27,770 bases of DNA, from contig JBOZIK010000001.1 of the NCBI GenBank assembly GCA_051453625.1, forward strand, positions 224,357,901-224,385,670. The letters run 5' to 3'. The translations under genes and the position numbers were made by a program. A model generated the notes under the pieces. It had not been told where the DNA came from, searched no databases, and saw only the letters and a program-made list of their open reading frames with translations. Shown in pieces: positions 10,290 to 22,908 of the stretch. This stretch comes from Welwitschia mirabilis. Its lineage: Eukaryota > Gnetophyta > Gnetopsida > Welwitschiales. The stretch's first letter is position 1; every line of letters starts with the position of its first letter.

Positions 10290-11345
10290 GTTGGATGTAA
10301 TAAGAGATTTCAAAGTTTTAAATGTATATTAACATTCATAAATCTATTCAAAAGGTACATCTTTAAAAATAATATTAGATAAGTGTTTAAAAATTTTTGA
10401 TAAATCCTAAATGAATTTATGATTATAAATAGTATTTCTAATAAAATTTCTCACATCTGTAATACATTTAGAAATATAAATATGACCAATAATTAAATTT
10501 TAACAAGATACATGTCTATCCCATTTCTAGATATAACATGTTTTAAAATAATGATCTTGGTAACATATAATGATATATCTCTAGTTAACAATAATATTTT
10601 TCTCTTTAAAACATCTAAGAAAAATATTAAAATAATTAAGAATATATTTATATATTACACTAAATATAAAAATGAAACATCCATAAGAACTCCTAAAAAA
10701 TATTCAACCATATCCACTAAAGTACTTATCATACCATGTTGAAAGGTAGCTAGAGCATTACATAAACTAAAGGACATATGCTTTTGAGAAAGATATAAAG
10801 AGGACATGTAAAATTTTTCTTTTCTCAATCTTTATGAGAAATTTCTATGTCTTTTTAGCATAAAAATCAATCTAAAAAGCAATAGTACTCAAGACCTAGT
10901 AACATTTCTAAAATTTGATTAAAAAAAGACAAAGAAAAGTGTGTCTTAGAATTTATATAATTAGGTTTGCTATAGTTAATATATATTACCCATCCTAGAT
11001 TTACTTTTATATGAATAATTTCATCATTTTCATTATTCACCATAGGGATTCTAGACATTTTAAGTATAGTTTGAGTATAACTAACCAGTTAACTATTATA
11101 GATTTAATATATAATATAAGCATTTTGTTAATTTAAGAGCTTCCTTAATCACTACTTCTTTAATGTGATTGTGAAGATAATATTAAAATTCTCTATAATA
11201 CTTAGCATTTTATTCATATATATTCATCCTATAATATTTTTATGTCATTTATGTAGAGAAATTAAAGCATGTTCTTGTGAGGTAATAAGTTTAATAAAAA
11301 TAACTATAAGAAATAAGGTTTGTATTCTAACATGCATACTTCAAT
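10290..11345 (-). pseudogene. Decayed gypsy-type reverse transcriptase
   Basis: This is a relic of the Pol reverse transcriptase of a plant Ty3/gypsy element. On the minus strand, in order: a linker at about 11335-11230 (TLFLIVIFIKLITSQEHALI), EALKL near 11145, then the open stretch 11058-10867 with MSRIPMVNNENDEII, GWVIYINYSKPN, FFNQILEMLLGLEYYCFLD, matching the fingers and first catalytic block (V.NEK.E, GWRVCIDYRKLN, FIDQMLERLAGHEYYCFLD). Next come FSLCNALATFQHGMISTLVD and VEYFLGVLMDVS (10772-10665), matching FGLCNAPATFQ and the V(Y/F)MDD box. Near 10450-10300 are DLSKIFKHLSNIIFKDVPFE and TFKTLKSLITS, the connection region. The second Asp of the catalytic MDD box is Val, and there are several stops and frameshifts. 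Plus-strand open frames at 10144-10332, 10512-10742 and 11165-11350 are antisense shadows of this relic. Confidence 0.88.
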
Positions 11346-11941
11346 TTTAGAGAAAGAGGCTATAGTTCAGTATTTGAATGTGCTCTTCACTAGAAGATTA
11401 TCTTTATGGATAACATGGTATATGCTTAAATCTAATTTCATAATATGATGTTACATGTTTAGGAATATCTAATTGGTTAAACATTTTTATTGATTTATGT
11501 TTTATGTCTAATGAAAATAACATCAAATCTTTTATATATTTTTTAATGCTTACTTTTTCTAAATTAGGTTTAGGTTGAGATAGAAGCTTACCTTTCTCTC
11601 TTTAAGTCTAGTTATTTATTTCTTATTCTAAACATTGAAGATTTTATGTCCTTCGGTTGTTAATATTAGATTGTTTATTACTAGTTAGAATTTAAACTTT
11701 AATGAATTATTTTCAAGCCTCCTCTAATGGCTTGCTTTAAGGTTAGTTTACTTTAAAGTTATTTAGGATTCTATGAATGAGGTGCTTTATTTTCTTAAAT
11801 TTTAGAATAAAAGCATGTGTGATTTCTTCCTTTAGAGTTAAATGTGTCTACAAATAAAAAGTAAAATTATTGTGGACCAAAAAAGGATCTTCTGCTTTAT
11901 AAAATATTCACTTATTTAGTTGCTACGTCTTGGTAGATAAA
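11346..11941 (-). other. Presumed protease interval of the minus-strand element
   Basis: This lies between the zinc knuckle and the reverse transcriptase, where the aspartic protease should be. A readable stretch near 11590-11420 is KLLSQPKPNLEKVSIKKYIK followed by DLMLFSLDIKHKSIKMFNQL. No D(T/L)GA motif was found, so the protease is either too decayed to read or absent. Confidence 0.35.
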
Positions 11942-12250
11942 AATAGAAGACATTTACTAGTCTTGTGTTTATCAAAAGTACAATTGTAACAAATAAAGTC
12001 TTTACTAGTTTTATGCTACTTAAACATACTAAGTTGTTTAAAGAATTTGAATAATTTATTATTATTTTTTTAATTTACTTATATCAAATTAATAATAAAG
12101 CTTATAGATACATCTAGCTATATTTGTATTAGATGGTTGGATTTGGTTAGATGCATCCTTATGTTTAGGTTGTTTTTCTTAACTTTTAGAACTCTTAAGT
12201 ATATGTTCTAATGTATCTATAACTTCTTGAGATTCTTTAGATGTGAAAGA
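11942..12250 (-). pseudogene. Gag fragment with CCHC zinc knuckle
   Basis: On the minus strand, 12000-11942 reads DFICYNCTFDKHKTSKCLLF. The spacing C-x2-C-x4-H-x4-C (11991-11950) is exactly that of a nucleocapsid zinc knuckle, which binds the element's RNA in Gag. The usual Gly residues are missing. Upstream, 12250 onward reads SFTSKESQEVIDTLEHILKS and a Lys/Gln-rich tail, plausible as Gag, in another frame after several stops. The position about 900 bases upstream of the reverse transcriptase start fits a gag-pro-pol order, so both probably belong to one minus-strand element. The zinc knuckle match is short, so chance cannot be fully ruled out. Confidence 0.6.
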
Positions 12251-13699
12251 TCCTTAATTCATTACTTTTTATTATTAAAAATTTATAGAAAAATTCTATA
12301 TCCTTTATACTTTAAAACCCTATTATAGACATTTCATTAATAAATATTATAAATTCTCAAAGTCTTTATATAAAGGATCATCATCATGTTATATGAGATC
12401 CACAATTTTTAATATCAACTCATTAGTTTCATGTGGTGATAATTATTTTATTAATATCTCATGATTTATATTTTTTCATTATTTGATTAAGAAAGATTTT
12501 AAGAAATATAATCAGGTTTTTTCCCTTTTCTTTTAAGAAAAAGAAAAATTATTTATCCTAATCACATCAATACTTGTGAAATGACCAACCTGACAGGTTT
12601 ACACTCATGGATATGTTTATAAGAATCTTTTGAATTAAGGACATATGACAAGAGATTGATAATGACTCATTTACCTTCAAAATGATTTATGTAACAATGT
12701 AAGACCATGCAAGGAGGAGAATGTGAGAACATGCAAGAAGGAGAAGTTAAAGTTTTTGATTATCATAGAACTTGCATGCTTTTCTTAGAAGAAATGGGAT
12801 GAAAACTATACCTATTTTCATCTAAAATAATTGTATATATTTAAAAAAAATCTAAAGTCATTATGATTTTTAGTTCAAAATTTTGAGGTTTCATTAGTCT
12901 CAAATAAGTTTTAGTAATATGTTTATCAAATTTTTAATAAGGTATTCAATGAAAGATTGTTCTTCATCAAACATTTTTTGAGTTAATCATTATGAGTTCT
13001 AATCCAATAATTTATTAGAGGTCAAGATTAGTAATGAGAGTTTTCACTATAGACTACTAATGTCAAAGGGTTAGAAATAATGAAAGAAGAAAAATAAGAT
13101 TTGTAAAATGCATAATGTTGAAAAGGAATGCAAATACCATTAATTAGGATAACAATATTAGTTGATTTGGGAAAAATGCATAATGCAAAAAACTAAAAGT
13201 AAAAAATGTGTAAATATGTCAATTGAAAGAATGTTCCTGGTTACACTATTTGAAAAAAATAAAAACTACATTAAAAAATAGCACATATTGATCTTTTTGG
13301 TAGTGGATTAATCACATAGAAAAAGATTGCTATGTCTTAAGTTCTATCATAATTTACAATGTTTGTGACATTCTTAATTATTAAGGTATAGGTACTAGTT
13401 TCAAATAAACAAAATAGGGTATTTTATTATAGTATGATTAACCCTTATTATCATTCTCTATTAGATATTATAGAGGTATTTTAAATCTTATTAGATTATT
13501 GAATAAAGATTTTAATTATTTATTTGAGTAGAAAATATTTTTGAAAGTAATTGAAATATAACATATATTTATCCTCCATGGAATTAAGAATGGTTATTCA
13601 TAAGGAAATCTATCAATGATACCCTTGTTAAGTAAAAGATATTACTATGTACAAGTTAGATTCATAGATAACTAATAAATTATTCAATACTAATTTGAA
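12251..13699. other. Unassigned DNA upstream of the minus-strand element
   Basis: No motif was recognised. The N-terminal part of gag and the leader of the minus-strand element should lie here. A short diverged direct repeat (CATGCAAGGAGGAGAA and CATGCAAGAAGGAGAA) occupies about 12705-12746. No primer binding site was found. Confidence 0.4.
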
Positions 13700-15320
13700 A
13701 TTTAATGTAAGTACAAGTATTATAAACATTATGTCTTATAGTAAAAGGTAAAAAATACTAGAATAGTATAAAAAATATCATGAACTAAAATTTCAATCAT
13801 ATAAACCCTAATAAAGCATTAAAAGAAGGTATTCAAGGATGAAATTTAAAATGAAACTCAAACTAAAATATAACATAACTAGTAATTTTAATAAAATAAA
13901 TTATCAAAGAATAAAACAAATCTAATTATAGATCAAAGTGCATTCAACAATAATGCAAAAACTACAAATAATATTAAATCAGCATAAATTAAGTACTAGG
14001 GCCTAGCAAAATAGTTCTATCATGATAGAAGCATTCCCTTATATCTAATAAGGAAGAAAAGAGGCTTATAATATTATGAAGAGACAAGTATTTATCCCAT
14101 CCATGAAAATTTGAAATCTAAAATGGAAGAGTTCCAATGGTTGAATGAATAGTCAAGATCTAATGATGGGGGATTTCAAGTTGGATGATAGATGATCTCT
14201 AATGATAAGGATGAAATCTAAAATGATTTTACCCTTAAGATAAGCTCTTTTGTATAGCCTTTCTTAAGGATGTATATGTTCATAAGTATGTTTTTATCTT
14301 TAGTATATGAGCAATGACAAATCTCCTTAGATGGAAAAACCTATATATATAGTCCTTACTCTTTCTAAACTGGTCTAGCACTAGGCTATAAGATCAATTT
14401 ATGTGCTTATCCTTTATTTATTCTTTAATCCTTTATAGGACTCCTTTAGCTCCATAATACTAATGGTTTTGGTAGATTTGATATGGTCTCAAATCCTTTT
14501 ATTAGATTAGCTCCATTAAGTTTTGGGTATCTTAGGATGACTTGTGAATAAAATACTAAAAGCCAATCCTTTTCAATAATATGNNNNNNNNNNNNNNNNN
14601 NNNNNNNNNNNNNNNNNNNNNNNNNNNNNNNNNNNNNNNNNNNNNNNNNNNNNNNNNNNNNNNNNNNNNNNNNNNNNNNNNNNATTTAATGTAAGTACAA
14701 GTATTATAAACATTATGTCTTATAGTAAGAGGTAAAAAATACTAAAATAGTATAAAAATATCATGAACTAAAATTTGAATCATCTAAACCCTAATAAAAC
14801 ATTAAAAGAAGGTATTCAAGGATGAAATTTAAAATGAAACTCAAACTAAAATATAACATAAATAGTAATTTTAATAAAATAAATTATCTAAGAATAAAAT
14901 AAATCCAATTATAGATCAAAATGCATTCAACAATAATGCAAAAACTACAAAGAATATTAAATCAGCATAGATTAAGTACTAGGGCCTAGCAAAATAGTTC
15001 TGTCATGATAGAAGCATTCCCTTATATCTAATAAGGAAGAAAAGAGGCTTATAATCTTATGAAGAGACAAGTGTTTATCACATCCATGAAAATTTAAAAT
15101 CTAAAATGGAAGAGTTCCAATGGTTGAATGAATAGTCAGGATCTAATGATGAGGGATTTTAAGTTGAATGATAGATGATCTCTAACAATAAGGATGAAAT
15201 CTAAAATGATTTTATCCTTAAGATAAGATCTTTTGTATAGCCTTTCTTAAGGATGTATATGTTTGTTAGTATGTTTTTGTCTTTAGTATATGAGCAATGA
15301 AAAATCTCCTTAAATGGAAA

Positions 15321-15355
<35 letters not shown>

Positions 15356-15584
15356 CTTACTCTTTCTAAACTGGTCCAGCACTAGGCTATAAGATCAATT
15401 TATGTGCTTATCCTTTGTTTATTATTTAATCCTTTGTAGGACCCCTTTAGCTTCATAATACTAATGGTTTTGGTAGATTTTATTTGGTCTCAGTTCCTTT
15501 TATTAGATTAGCTCCATTAAGTTTTGGGTATCTTAGGATGACTTGTGAATAAAATAATAAAAGATAATCCTTTTCAATAATATG
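13700..15584. repeat. ~890-bp segment present twice around a 100-N gap
   Basis: Bases 13700-14583 recur at 14684-15584 with only a few per cent difference by eye. The left copy stops exactly at the gap and the right copy begins exactly at its other edge (gap 14584-14683). The main length difference is a TA run of 29 bases in the right copy (15324-15352) against a short one in the left copy. No coding motif is visible. The segment could be an LTR of the minus-strand element given its position, but no LTR ends were confirmed. An unmerged haplotype or contig overlap is the simplest reading. Confidence 0.85.
15324..15352. repeat. (AT)n microsatellite
   Basis: A pure run of alternating A and T, 29 bases. 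The matching site in the left copy of the segment has only CTATATATATAG, so the tract is variable between the two copies. Confidence 0.95.
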
Positions 15585-16194
15585 TTTGAAAATTAAAGGT
15601 AAACAACAATTAATAATAAGTTAACTGTAAATATGGGATATATAGCCTTGAGAATAAATTCATTTACTAAATTTTAGGCTTCAATATGTATAAATTCAAG
15701 TGTAAACACATTCCATAACTAGCCATCTGCTAGTCTGTTAGAAAATTTTAAATAATTGATGTTATGATGGCTATTCAACAATTTAAAAATTTTGAAGTAA
15801 CATATTCATAATTAAAAATTATATGAATAAATGAGATTGAAAAACTTGATCAACAATATTATTAAATTTTATATATTAAAAAATTAATTTAAATCATAAA
15901 ATTGCAAAACTAAAGAAAAATTTTCATCTTAAAATTTTCCATTACATTCATATTTTTTTTTAATTTTTAAAATTTTATAAGAAAATAAAATGTGTGATTT
16001 TATATATAATTAAATTTATCCTTAAGAATATTTGACAAAAATTATGCTGACTTTCATCCTGCCAACTAATCTGGATATTTTTCTCAATGTTGAAATTAAA
16101 TTACAAAGCTTAAATATAGCACATAACATTACATGGTAAAGAAAATAGCATACATGTTCATAGTATTTAGCATAAAAAGTAGTGTATATGTAAA
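15585..16194. other. Unassigned A+T-rich DNA
   Basis: No gene or element motif is visible. Poly-A and poly-T rich stretches are common around 15780-16010. Confidence 0.5.
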
Positions 16195-16484
16195 AAGTAC
16201 AAATTAAAATATAGATAGAAAGAGAAAGAAGAGAAGAAAAAAATAAAAGTACACATTAATGAAAAGAAGACCTCTTAGAAATAAACTTCNNNNNNNNNNN
16301 NNNNNNNNNNNNNNNNNNNNNNNNNNNNNNNNNNNNNNNNNNNNNNNNNNNNNNNNNNNNNNNNNNNNNNNNNNNNNNNNNNNNNNNNNAAATACAAATT
16401 AAAAGATAGATAGAAAGAGAGAAAAGAGAAGAAATAAATAAAAGTATACATTAATGAAAAGAAGACCTCTTAGAAAGAAACTTC
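16195..16484. repeat. Direct repeat flanking a 100-N gap
   Basis: Bases 16195-16289 and 16390-16484 are 95 bases each and nearly identical, including a purine-rich GAGAAGAAA tract, on either side of the gap 16290-16389. Confidence 0.85.
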
Positions 16485-17462
16485 CTATGACATTTAGAGT
16501 GAGGCTTCTTCGAAGCTCATTAACTATATGCATTACCTTCCTATGATTTTATCTCATCCTCTTTTAAAGTATTTTGACTAAATTACCTTTCCTCTTAGGT
16601 ACTAGTTCAATGAACTCTCTTTTCTCTTAAGAGGAATTAGGAGTTGGATTGCTCAATCTTTTTTAAAGTGCAGGTAGTTTCCTCAATCTTTGTTAAAGTG
16701 CAATTAGTAATGGCCTTAATCCTTCTCCTTCATTTCTTATTATTTTTCTTAATTCTAAATTATTTCATTTATTCTCTTGAACCCCAATATAGATAATTAT
16801 GCATCTTGATCTTTGTGATTCACTTGTTATAAATATGCTCTATGGATTTCCTGTATCAACCCTCAACATGAAGAAATTTACTATCATTAAGAGAATGAAA
16901 GTACTTTACTTATAAGTCTACAAATGAGAATATTCTTTGTGTTTTTCCTTCTCACTTTAGATACAGGAAATATGAACTTAAATATATTAAATGTCTTCCT
17001 ATTTTAGATGATAGAAATGAGAGGTAGAAAAGAAGAGTAGGCATTTGAGACATAAAATGAAGAATACATATTTATAATGATAAAGCTATATAAGGTTAAC
17101 CAATTTTAAATATGTATTTATAAGGAAGTTTGTCTTCGTTATTAGGAGTATGTTGTACATTAAGATTCCTACATGATAATGATAAATATTTTTAAATAAA
17201 AGAACAAAAATATAAATTTCGAATATCTAGGATCTAGAAATCAAGGTAATAAAAATATTGACATATCAAACTCTAGTAGAGAGANNNNNNNNNNNNNNNN
17301 NNNNNNNNNNNNNNNNNNNNNNNNNNNNNNNNNNNNNNNNNNNNNNNNNNNNNNNNNNNNNNNNNNNNNNNNNNNNNNNNNNNNNNNNNNNNNNNNNNNN
17401 NNNNNNNNNNNNNNNNNNNTTTCTATGTTTATAATGACATACTACTACAGAAACTATCTAAA
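16485..17462. other. Unassigned DNA with a 135-N gap
   Basis: No gene is visible. A diverged direct repeat of about 20 bases, CTCAATCTTTKTTAAAGTGCA-like, occurs near 16650 and 16684. The gap 17285-17419 has no duplicated flanks. The last bases, CTATCTAAA, lie immediately outside the long LTR-like copy and would hold the target-site duplication if the element is complete. Confidence 0.45.
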
Positions 17463-18156
17463 TGTAACACCCTAACTATTGCATTATTTATTACACTAGG
17501 GTATGTGCCATGAAGGTAATGAGGATTTCTATAGTAGTAAAATTATTTTGAACACCCTTTATTATTCTCTAGATATTTACAGGTTCTTAACAAAGGTGGC
17601 CTTTTGAAATAATCTCTTACGTGTAATAAAGTTTTAAAATTTTTAAGGAGTTAATGTAGCATAGTATCTTGGGAAGAGTCACGGCATCTACTAAAATGAA
17701 TGGCAATCCTTTATGCTCACAACTCTACCATGAACATTGTTATTGTGGTAAGAAATGGGTAGGATGATATTGGAAGAAAGATGTGCAATGCCTTTAGAAT
17801 GAAAAAAGGCATTCATTCACATTGTTTTTCTAAATTATTTGAAAGATCTCTCATTGAATCTATATTCCAAAAGATAAATATACTATGAAAACCTTAATTT
17901 CTTTATGGAGATAATATGCTTTAAATAAACCAATAATCTATAAATGGTCTTACAGGCTCTAATGATATTTTCTTCACATAGAAAGAACTATTATATGATG
18001 CCAAAGTGGCCTTTTTCAAGTAGGCCATTTTTAGTATCATCTAATTCCCAAACCTGTTCATTTTGTAGCTTTATTCCTCTACAATAATTTTTAAAATATT
18101 TTATCTTCTTTCATACTTTCCATTTTTTATCCAGCAGCTTGTAGTGACTAGAGTAT

Positions 18157-18688
18157 AACATTGGAAGGATTCATTCACAGCACGCACTTAGAACTAGATT
18201 ACTGCAACAAAAAAAAAAAACCAAAAGTAAAACAACACATAAAGGTGTAGAGAGAATAATAGTCATTCTTAAAATTCTAGATGCCTTAAAATAGTACATA
18301 CATCACATATTTATAGGACATAATTTCTTCCAATAGAAATCCCTAAACAATGTGGGACTAAAAAGTAGAAAAATAACAATATATGCCAAATAGAAAAATA
18401 AAAATAAAATGATGGGGGTAACATCATTCTACATTAGATTTGTTCCATGTCATTCTCCTGCTCTTGAAAAGAACTCATCCATGATCTCTCAATAGGATAT
18501 AGCAACTCACTGAGAGAGTGATATTTGACTNNNNNNNNNNNNNNNNNNNNNNNNNNNNNNNNNNNNNNNNNNNNNNNNNNNNNNNNNNNNNNNNNNNNNN
18601 NNNNNNNNNNNNNNNNNNNNNNNNNNNNNNCTAAAAATAAAACTATCAAGGTAACATCATTCTATGTTAGATTTGTTCCACATTAGCA
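18157..18688. mobile_element. Nested insertion in the first long LTR
   Basis: The second long copy runs straight from CTTGTACTAACT to CATTTTAGCC (near 25345-25370), while the first copy has about 530 extra bases, including the gap 18531-18630. AGTAT occurs just before (18152-18156) and just after (18689-18693) and may be the target-site duplication. Inside are a poly-A run near 18210 and the motif AATGTGGGACTAAAA, which resembles sequence common in plant copia-type LTRs. GTAACATCATTCTACATTAG (18419 on) recurs in similar form at 18652 on. The element is not identified; a solo LTR or a short non-autonomous element is possible. Confidence 0.5.
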
Positions 18689-18988
18689 AGTATTTACATT
18701 TTAGCCATATGACACTAATCGCATGCTAAATTTTTCTTATTGATCTAGGTTGAAGAGGTGTATCATTTAATTCATCAAATTGGAAACTGTTGTTAAGTTA
18801 TAACTAATCAATTTTGATTTGGTTCTTATTTGCTATATTTCTCCTAGCTTAATTTTCTCTTTCATGTCATGTTATTCCATGATTGTCATAATGGTAAAGT
18901 AATACATGAGTAGCAGTGGTCAAATTGATTGATGACACAAAAGAATTATCTTTTATACCTTTATGGAAGAGGTTAAGAAATGATGAAA

Positions 18989-19010
18989 AATTTGTTTTTT
19001 TTTTTTTAAG
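18989..19010. repeat. Poly-T tract
   Basis: A homopolymer-rich T run inside the long LTR; the second copy has a broken T run at the matching place (near 25812). Confidence 0.8.
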
Positions 19011-20343
19011 AAATACATTATGAAAGAAAGGAAAACAAAAAATTTTTGGAAATTATATTGAAATAGAATGAGTAAGATGAAATTCCTTAAAAAAATTTAA
19101 AAGAAATTACATGGGATAATTCTTGGTCAAGCTTAAATGTAAAAAGGACAAGAGACAAGACATGTAGATGAAATTTTATCTATTTATTCTTTAATAAGGA
19201 GTTCATTTCATGTTTTGGAATAGCTAGAATCTTTAAAATGGAAAAGCTTTTAGTTCCAAGTGTTTTTCTAAGTTTGGATATGCATTTGACCTCAAAAAGC
19301 TATCATAAAAAGAATCCAAAAAGTACTTCATTAAAATGAAAGAAGAGTAGGAGAACGAATCCCAAGAGAATGGAAAGCTCACATGCTAGACTTTAGAAGC
19401 TTGATCATATAATACAAATCATAGGAATAGAGAATCCTCAGCAAATAACACACGTCCAAGTTCATATCCTCACTCTTTAAGCCTTACGACTAGTCTTCTA
19501 TGTAATGTTCCTCATCCTCCTACTTGGATTCTTCGAAACACAACTCCATATAGGGCACTGGTATGAAGACTCTAAAGGATGACTTCATTCCAAAGAATTT
19601 TAAAAATTAGGTCATTGAGAGGCCTCCAGATAAGAGTTTTGTTACAAACAATTTTTCTCATAGAGCAATGGTTCTAATGAGGCTAAGGTAATTTCTTAAA
19701 TTTTTCTTAACATTTGTTCCATTTACTATCATGTTTGGATGCTTTTCATAGCCACTTCTTACTCTATAAATCATCTTTTAATTTCATTAACCAGATAGGT
19801 AATAGTAAGTTCTTACTTTATAAATTCTCTTTTAATTTTTATTAGCTTGATAGTTGGCCCTTTCATGTTTGTAGTTGGTTCTATTAGAGCATTTATTTTA
19901 AGTTTGTATTCTATTTTCATCTTTATGTCCACCTTATGGTTTACTCTCTGAACCAATTCTATTCATGTTTTCCTTTATTTCTATTGCATTATCAAGTAAA
20001 AAGTATTCTCCTTTATTTTAAGTTCATGTCAACTTATACTAGAGTTTTGGTTTTTATTCCTACTAAAAGAAAATTGCTAAAGAGAAGGGTAGTAATCGAG
20101 GTTATAAAAGAGGTAGAACAATGGCTTTAATTCCAATGTTAGAGGCTTTTAAACTTACAAAGTTAGAATATAGTTGAACATTATGCAAGCTACATAGAGT
20201 TGTGGAGCTTCATCTAGTGATAGATGGATGTTATAGTCATTATCTCAAATAGGAAGTACAAATACATAGAATAGTATAAGGAGTGCATAATAGAAGTGAC
20301 TCTTGGATGAAGATATTTAGTAAGGTTTCTTATACACAATATG

Positions 20344-20991
20344 AATATGTTCCATTATTTGATTAAATCTGATCAACATTAATACTATAAACATATATAA
20401 TAAGTTGCATAGTTATAGACCAATTGTTTATTATTATGTTTTAANNNNNNNNNNNNNNNNNNNNNNNNNNNNNNNNNNNNNNNNNNNNNNNNNNNNNNNN
20501 NNNNNNNNNNNNNNNNNNNNNNNNNNNNNNNNNNNNNNNNNNNNNNNNNNNNNNNNNNNNNNNNNNNNNNNNNNNNNNNNNNNNNNNNNNNNNNNNNNNN
20601 NNNNNNNNNNNNNNNNNNNNNNNNNNNNNNNNNNNNNNNNNNNNNNNNNNNNNNNNNNNNNNNNNNNNNNNNNNNNNNNNNNNNNNNNNNNNNNNNNNNN
20701 NNNNNNNNNNNNNNNNNNNNNNNNNNNNNNNNNNNNNNNNNNNNNNNNNNNNNNNNNNNNNNNNNNNNNNNNNNNNNNNNNNNNNNNNNNNNNNNNNNNN
20801 NNNNNNNNNNNNNNNNNNNNNNNNNNNNNNNNNNNNNNNNNNNNNNNNNNNNNNNNNNNNNNNNNNNNNNNNNNNNNNNNNNNNNNNNNNAATATGTTCC
20901 ATTATTTGCTTAAAGGTGATCAAAATCAATACTACAAACATATATAATAAGTTACATAGTTATAGACTCATTGTTTATTATTATGTTTTAA
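20344..20991. repeat. Direct repeat flanking a 446-N gap
   Basis: Bases 20344-20444 and 20891-20991 are 101 bases each with about eight differences. The second long LTR has this segment once (near 27190-27295), so the duplication is specific to the gapped copy and probably an assembly effect. Confidence 0.8.
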
Positions 20992-21045
20992 TCTATTAAT
21001 ATTATATTATCATGCTATGTTCAAAACATATGTATTATATCTCAT

Positions 21046-21068
21046 ATATATATATATATATATATATA
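21046..21068. repeat. (AT)n microsatellite
   Basis: A run of alternating A and T followed by CACTATG, with further short AT runs to about 21100. It lies in the A+T-rich part of the long LTR. Confidence 0.9.
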
Positions 21069-21141
21069 CACTATGTTATATATTTAATATATATATATTG
21101 CATATATTTTATACTATATCATAGTACATTATATGTCTAAT

Positions 21142-21914
21142 ATTATATTATTTTATATTATGTTTCCTCATATGCATAATAATATAAGTATATTATAAAG
21201 GTAGAAATGTTTAANNNNNNNNNNGAGGGTGAGGTGTGTCAAACCCAATATTTTAGTACTTGTACCGTCCCCTTAAAGTACAACTACCATGAGTTCCTAA
21301 ATGAAGAAAGAGCACTCATATGTTAGACCACCAAATTGGTCATGATATCATGTCTAAACATGTTTTATTTTTAAGAGTTAAATGTTGGATTATATAGAAA
21401 TTAGGTCATGTATGAGATGTTTATGTTATTATACTTATGTTGAAAAATGTGCATTATTAATGCTATATCATATNNNNNNNNNNNNNNNNNNNNNNNNNNN
21501 NNNNNNNNNNNNNNNNNNNNNNNNNNNNNNNNNNNNNNNNNNNNNNNNNNNNNNNNNNNNNNNNNNNNNNNNNTATATATTATTTTATATTATGTTGCCT
21601 CATATGCATAATACTATAAGTATATTATAAAGGTAGAAATGTTTAATTATTACCTTAAAACATATTGGAGGGTGAGGTGTGTCAAACCCAACATTTTAGT
21701 ACTTGTATCATCCCTTTAAAGTACAACTACCCATGGCTTCCTAAATGATGAAAGAGCACTTATATGTTAGACCACCAAATTGGTTATGTTATCATGCCTA
21801 AACATGTTTTATTTTTAAGAGTTAAATGTTGGATTCTATAGAAATTGAGTCATGTACGAGATTTTTATGTTATTATACTTATATTGAAAAATGTGCATTA
21901 TTGATGCTATATCA
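21142..21914. repeat. Direct repeat flanking a 100-N gap, with a 10-N gap inside
   Basis: Bases 21142-21473 recur at about 21576-21914 around the gap 21474-21573. The left copy has 10 N at 21215-21224 where the right copy has 21 bases (21647-21667). The same sequence appears once in the second long LTR near 27500-27770. Confidence 0.8.
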
Positions 21915-22550
21915 TAAACATATTGAAATATAATTATACATAATGAAATAGTTTGAGTTATTAAACAAGATAAACAATAATTAAAATTAATATCTTTTGA
22001 TATACATACTAGTCTTTTAATGTGAGAGGTTTACCATTATGTTAAACATTAGGAATAAATGCAATACATTGGTTTTTGAGATTATACATTCCTTGAATAG
22101 AGTGTATGTCATGTTTTTCTATCTTATTTGTTTTATGAAAAAAATTCATACTATTACAATGATGTTTATTGGATGTATTTACTAAAAATCATATTGCTTC
22201 TAGTATGATTTAATGTAGATATATTATGCATGGTATAATTATATAATAATGTAGGTTTAGCACATTCCTCAATGATTACAGTTGCTTTTAGTATGCCTTA
22301 ACACATTCTAGGTATGTATCGTTAATGTATTTTCTTACTTATTTATACATACAAATTAAATGTCTTAAATAGTTATTTGTTATCTTGCACATGAAATAAT
22401 ATAATATTACTAATTTTTCTATGATGCTCATTGAAAACTTTAAGCATTTAATTAGATTTTTTCATCTTTAAAATTCTATCATACTAAGTCTTGTCAAGAC
22501 TAGTAACTTAATGAGTGGCATAGGAGCTATTTTTTTAAGAATTTTATGAA

Positions 22551-22865
22551 TGTATATATGTATGTATGTATGTATGTGTGTGTGTGTGTGTATGTGTGTG
22601 TTAATTATATTTTTGAATGAGTTTACTATAATAACATTTTATTATGATACTTTTCTCCCATTGGCTCTCACTAAGATGTTAGAGAGATATGAGGGGCCTC
22701 TTGAGCTTGGTAAATGTGATTACTAATGGAAGATTATGGCTANNNNNNNNNNNNNNNNNNNNNNNNNNNNNNNNNNNNNNNNNNNNNNNNNNNNNNNNNN
22801 NNNNNNNNNNNNNNNNNNNNNNNNNNNNNNNNNNNNNNNNNNGTATGTATCTATGTATGTATGTA

Positions 22866-22908
<43 letters not shown>

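Noticed and set aside
10144-10742. Plus-strand open frames at 10144-10332 and 10512-10742.
   Set aside because: They lie antisense to the readable reverse transcriptase relic and have no motif of their own.
19936-20130. A small open frame (64 codons) whose last ~34 codons stay open in the second long LTR (about 26876-26978), a candidate conserved peptide.
   Set aside because: By eye the two copies differ at about ten amino-acid-changing and four silent positions, which is the neutral pattern. There is no recognisable domain.
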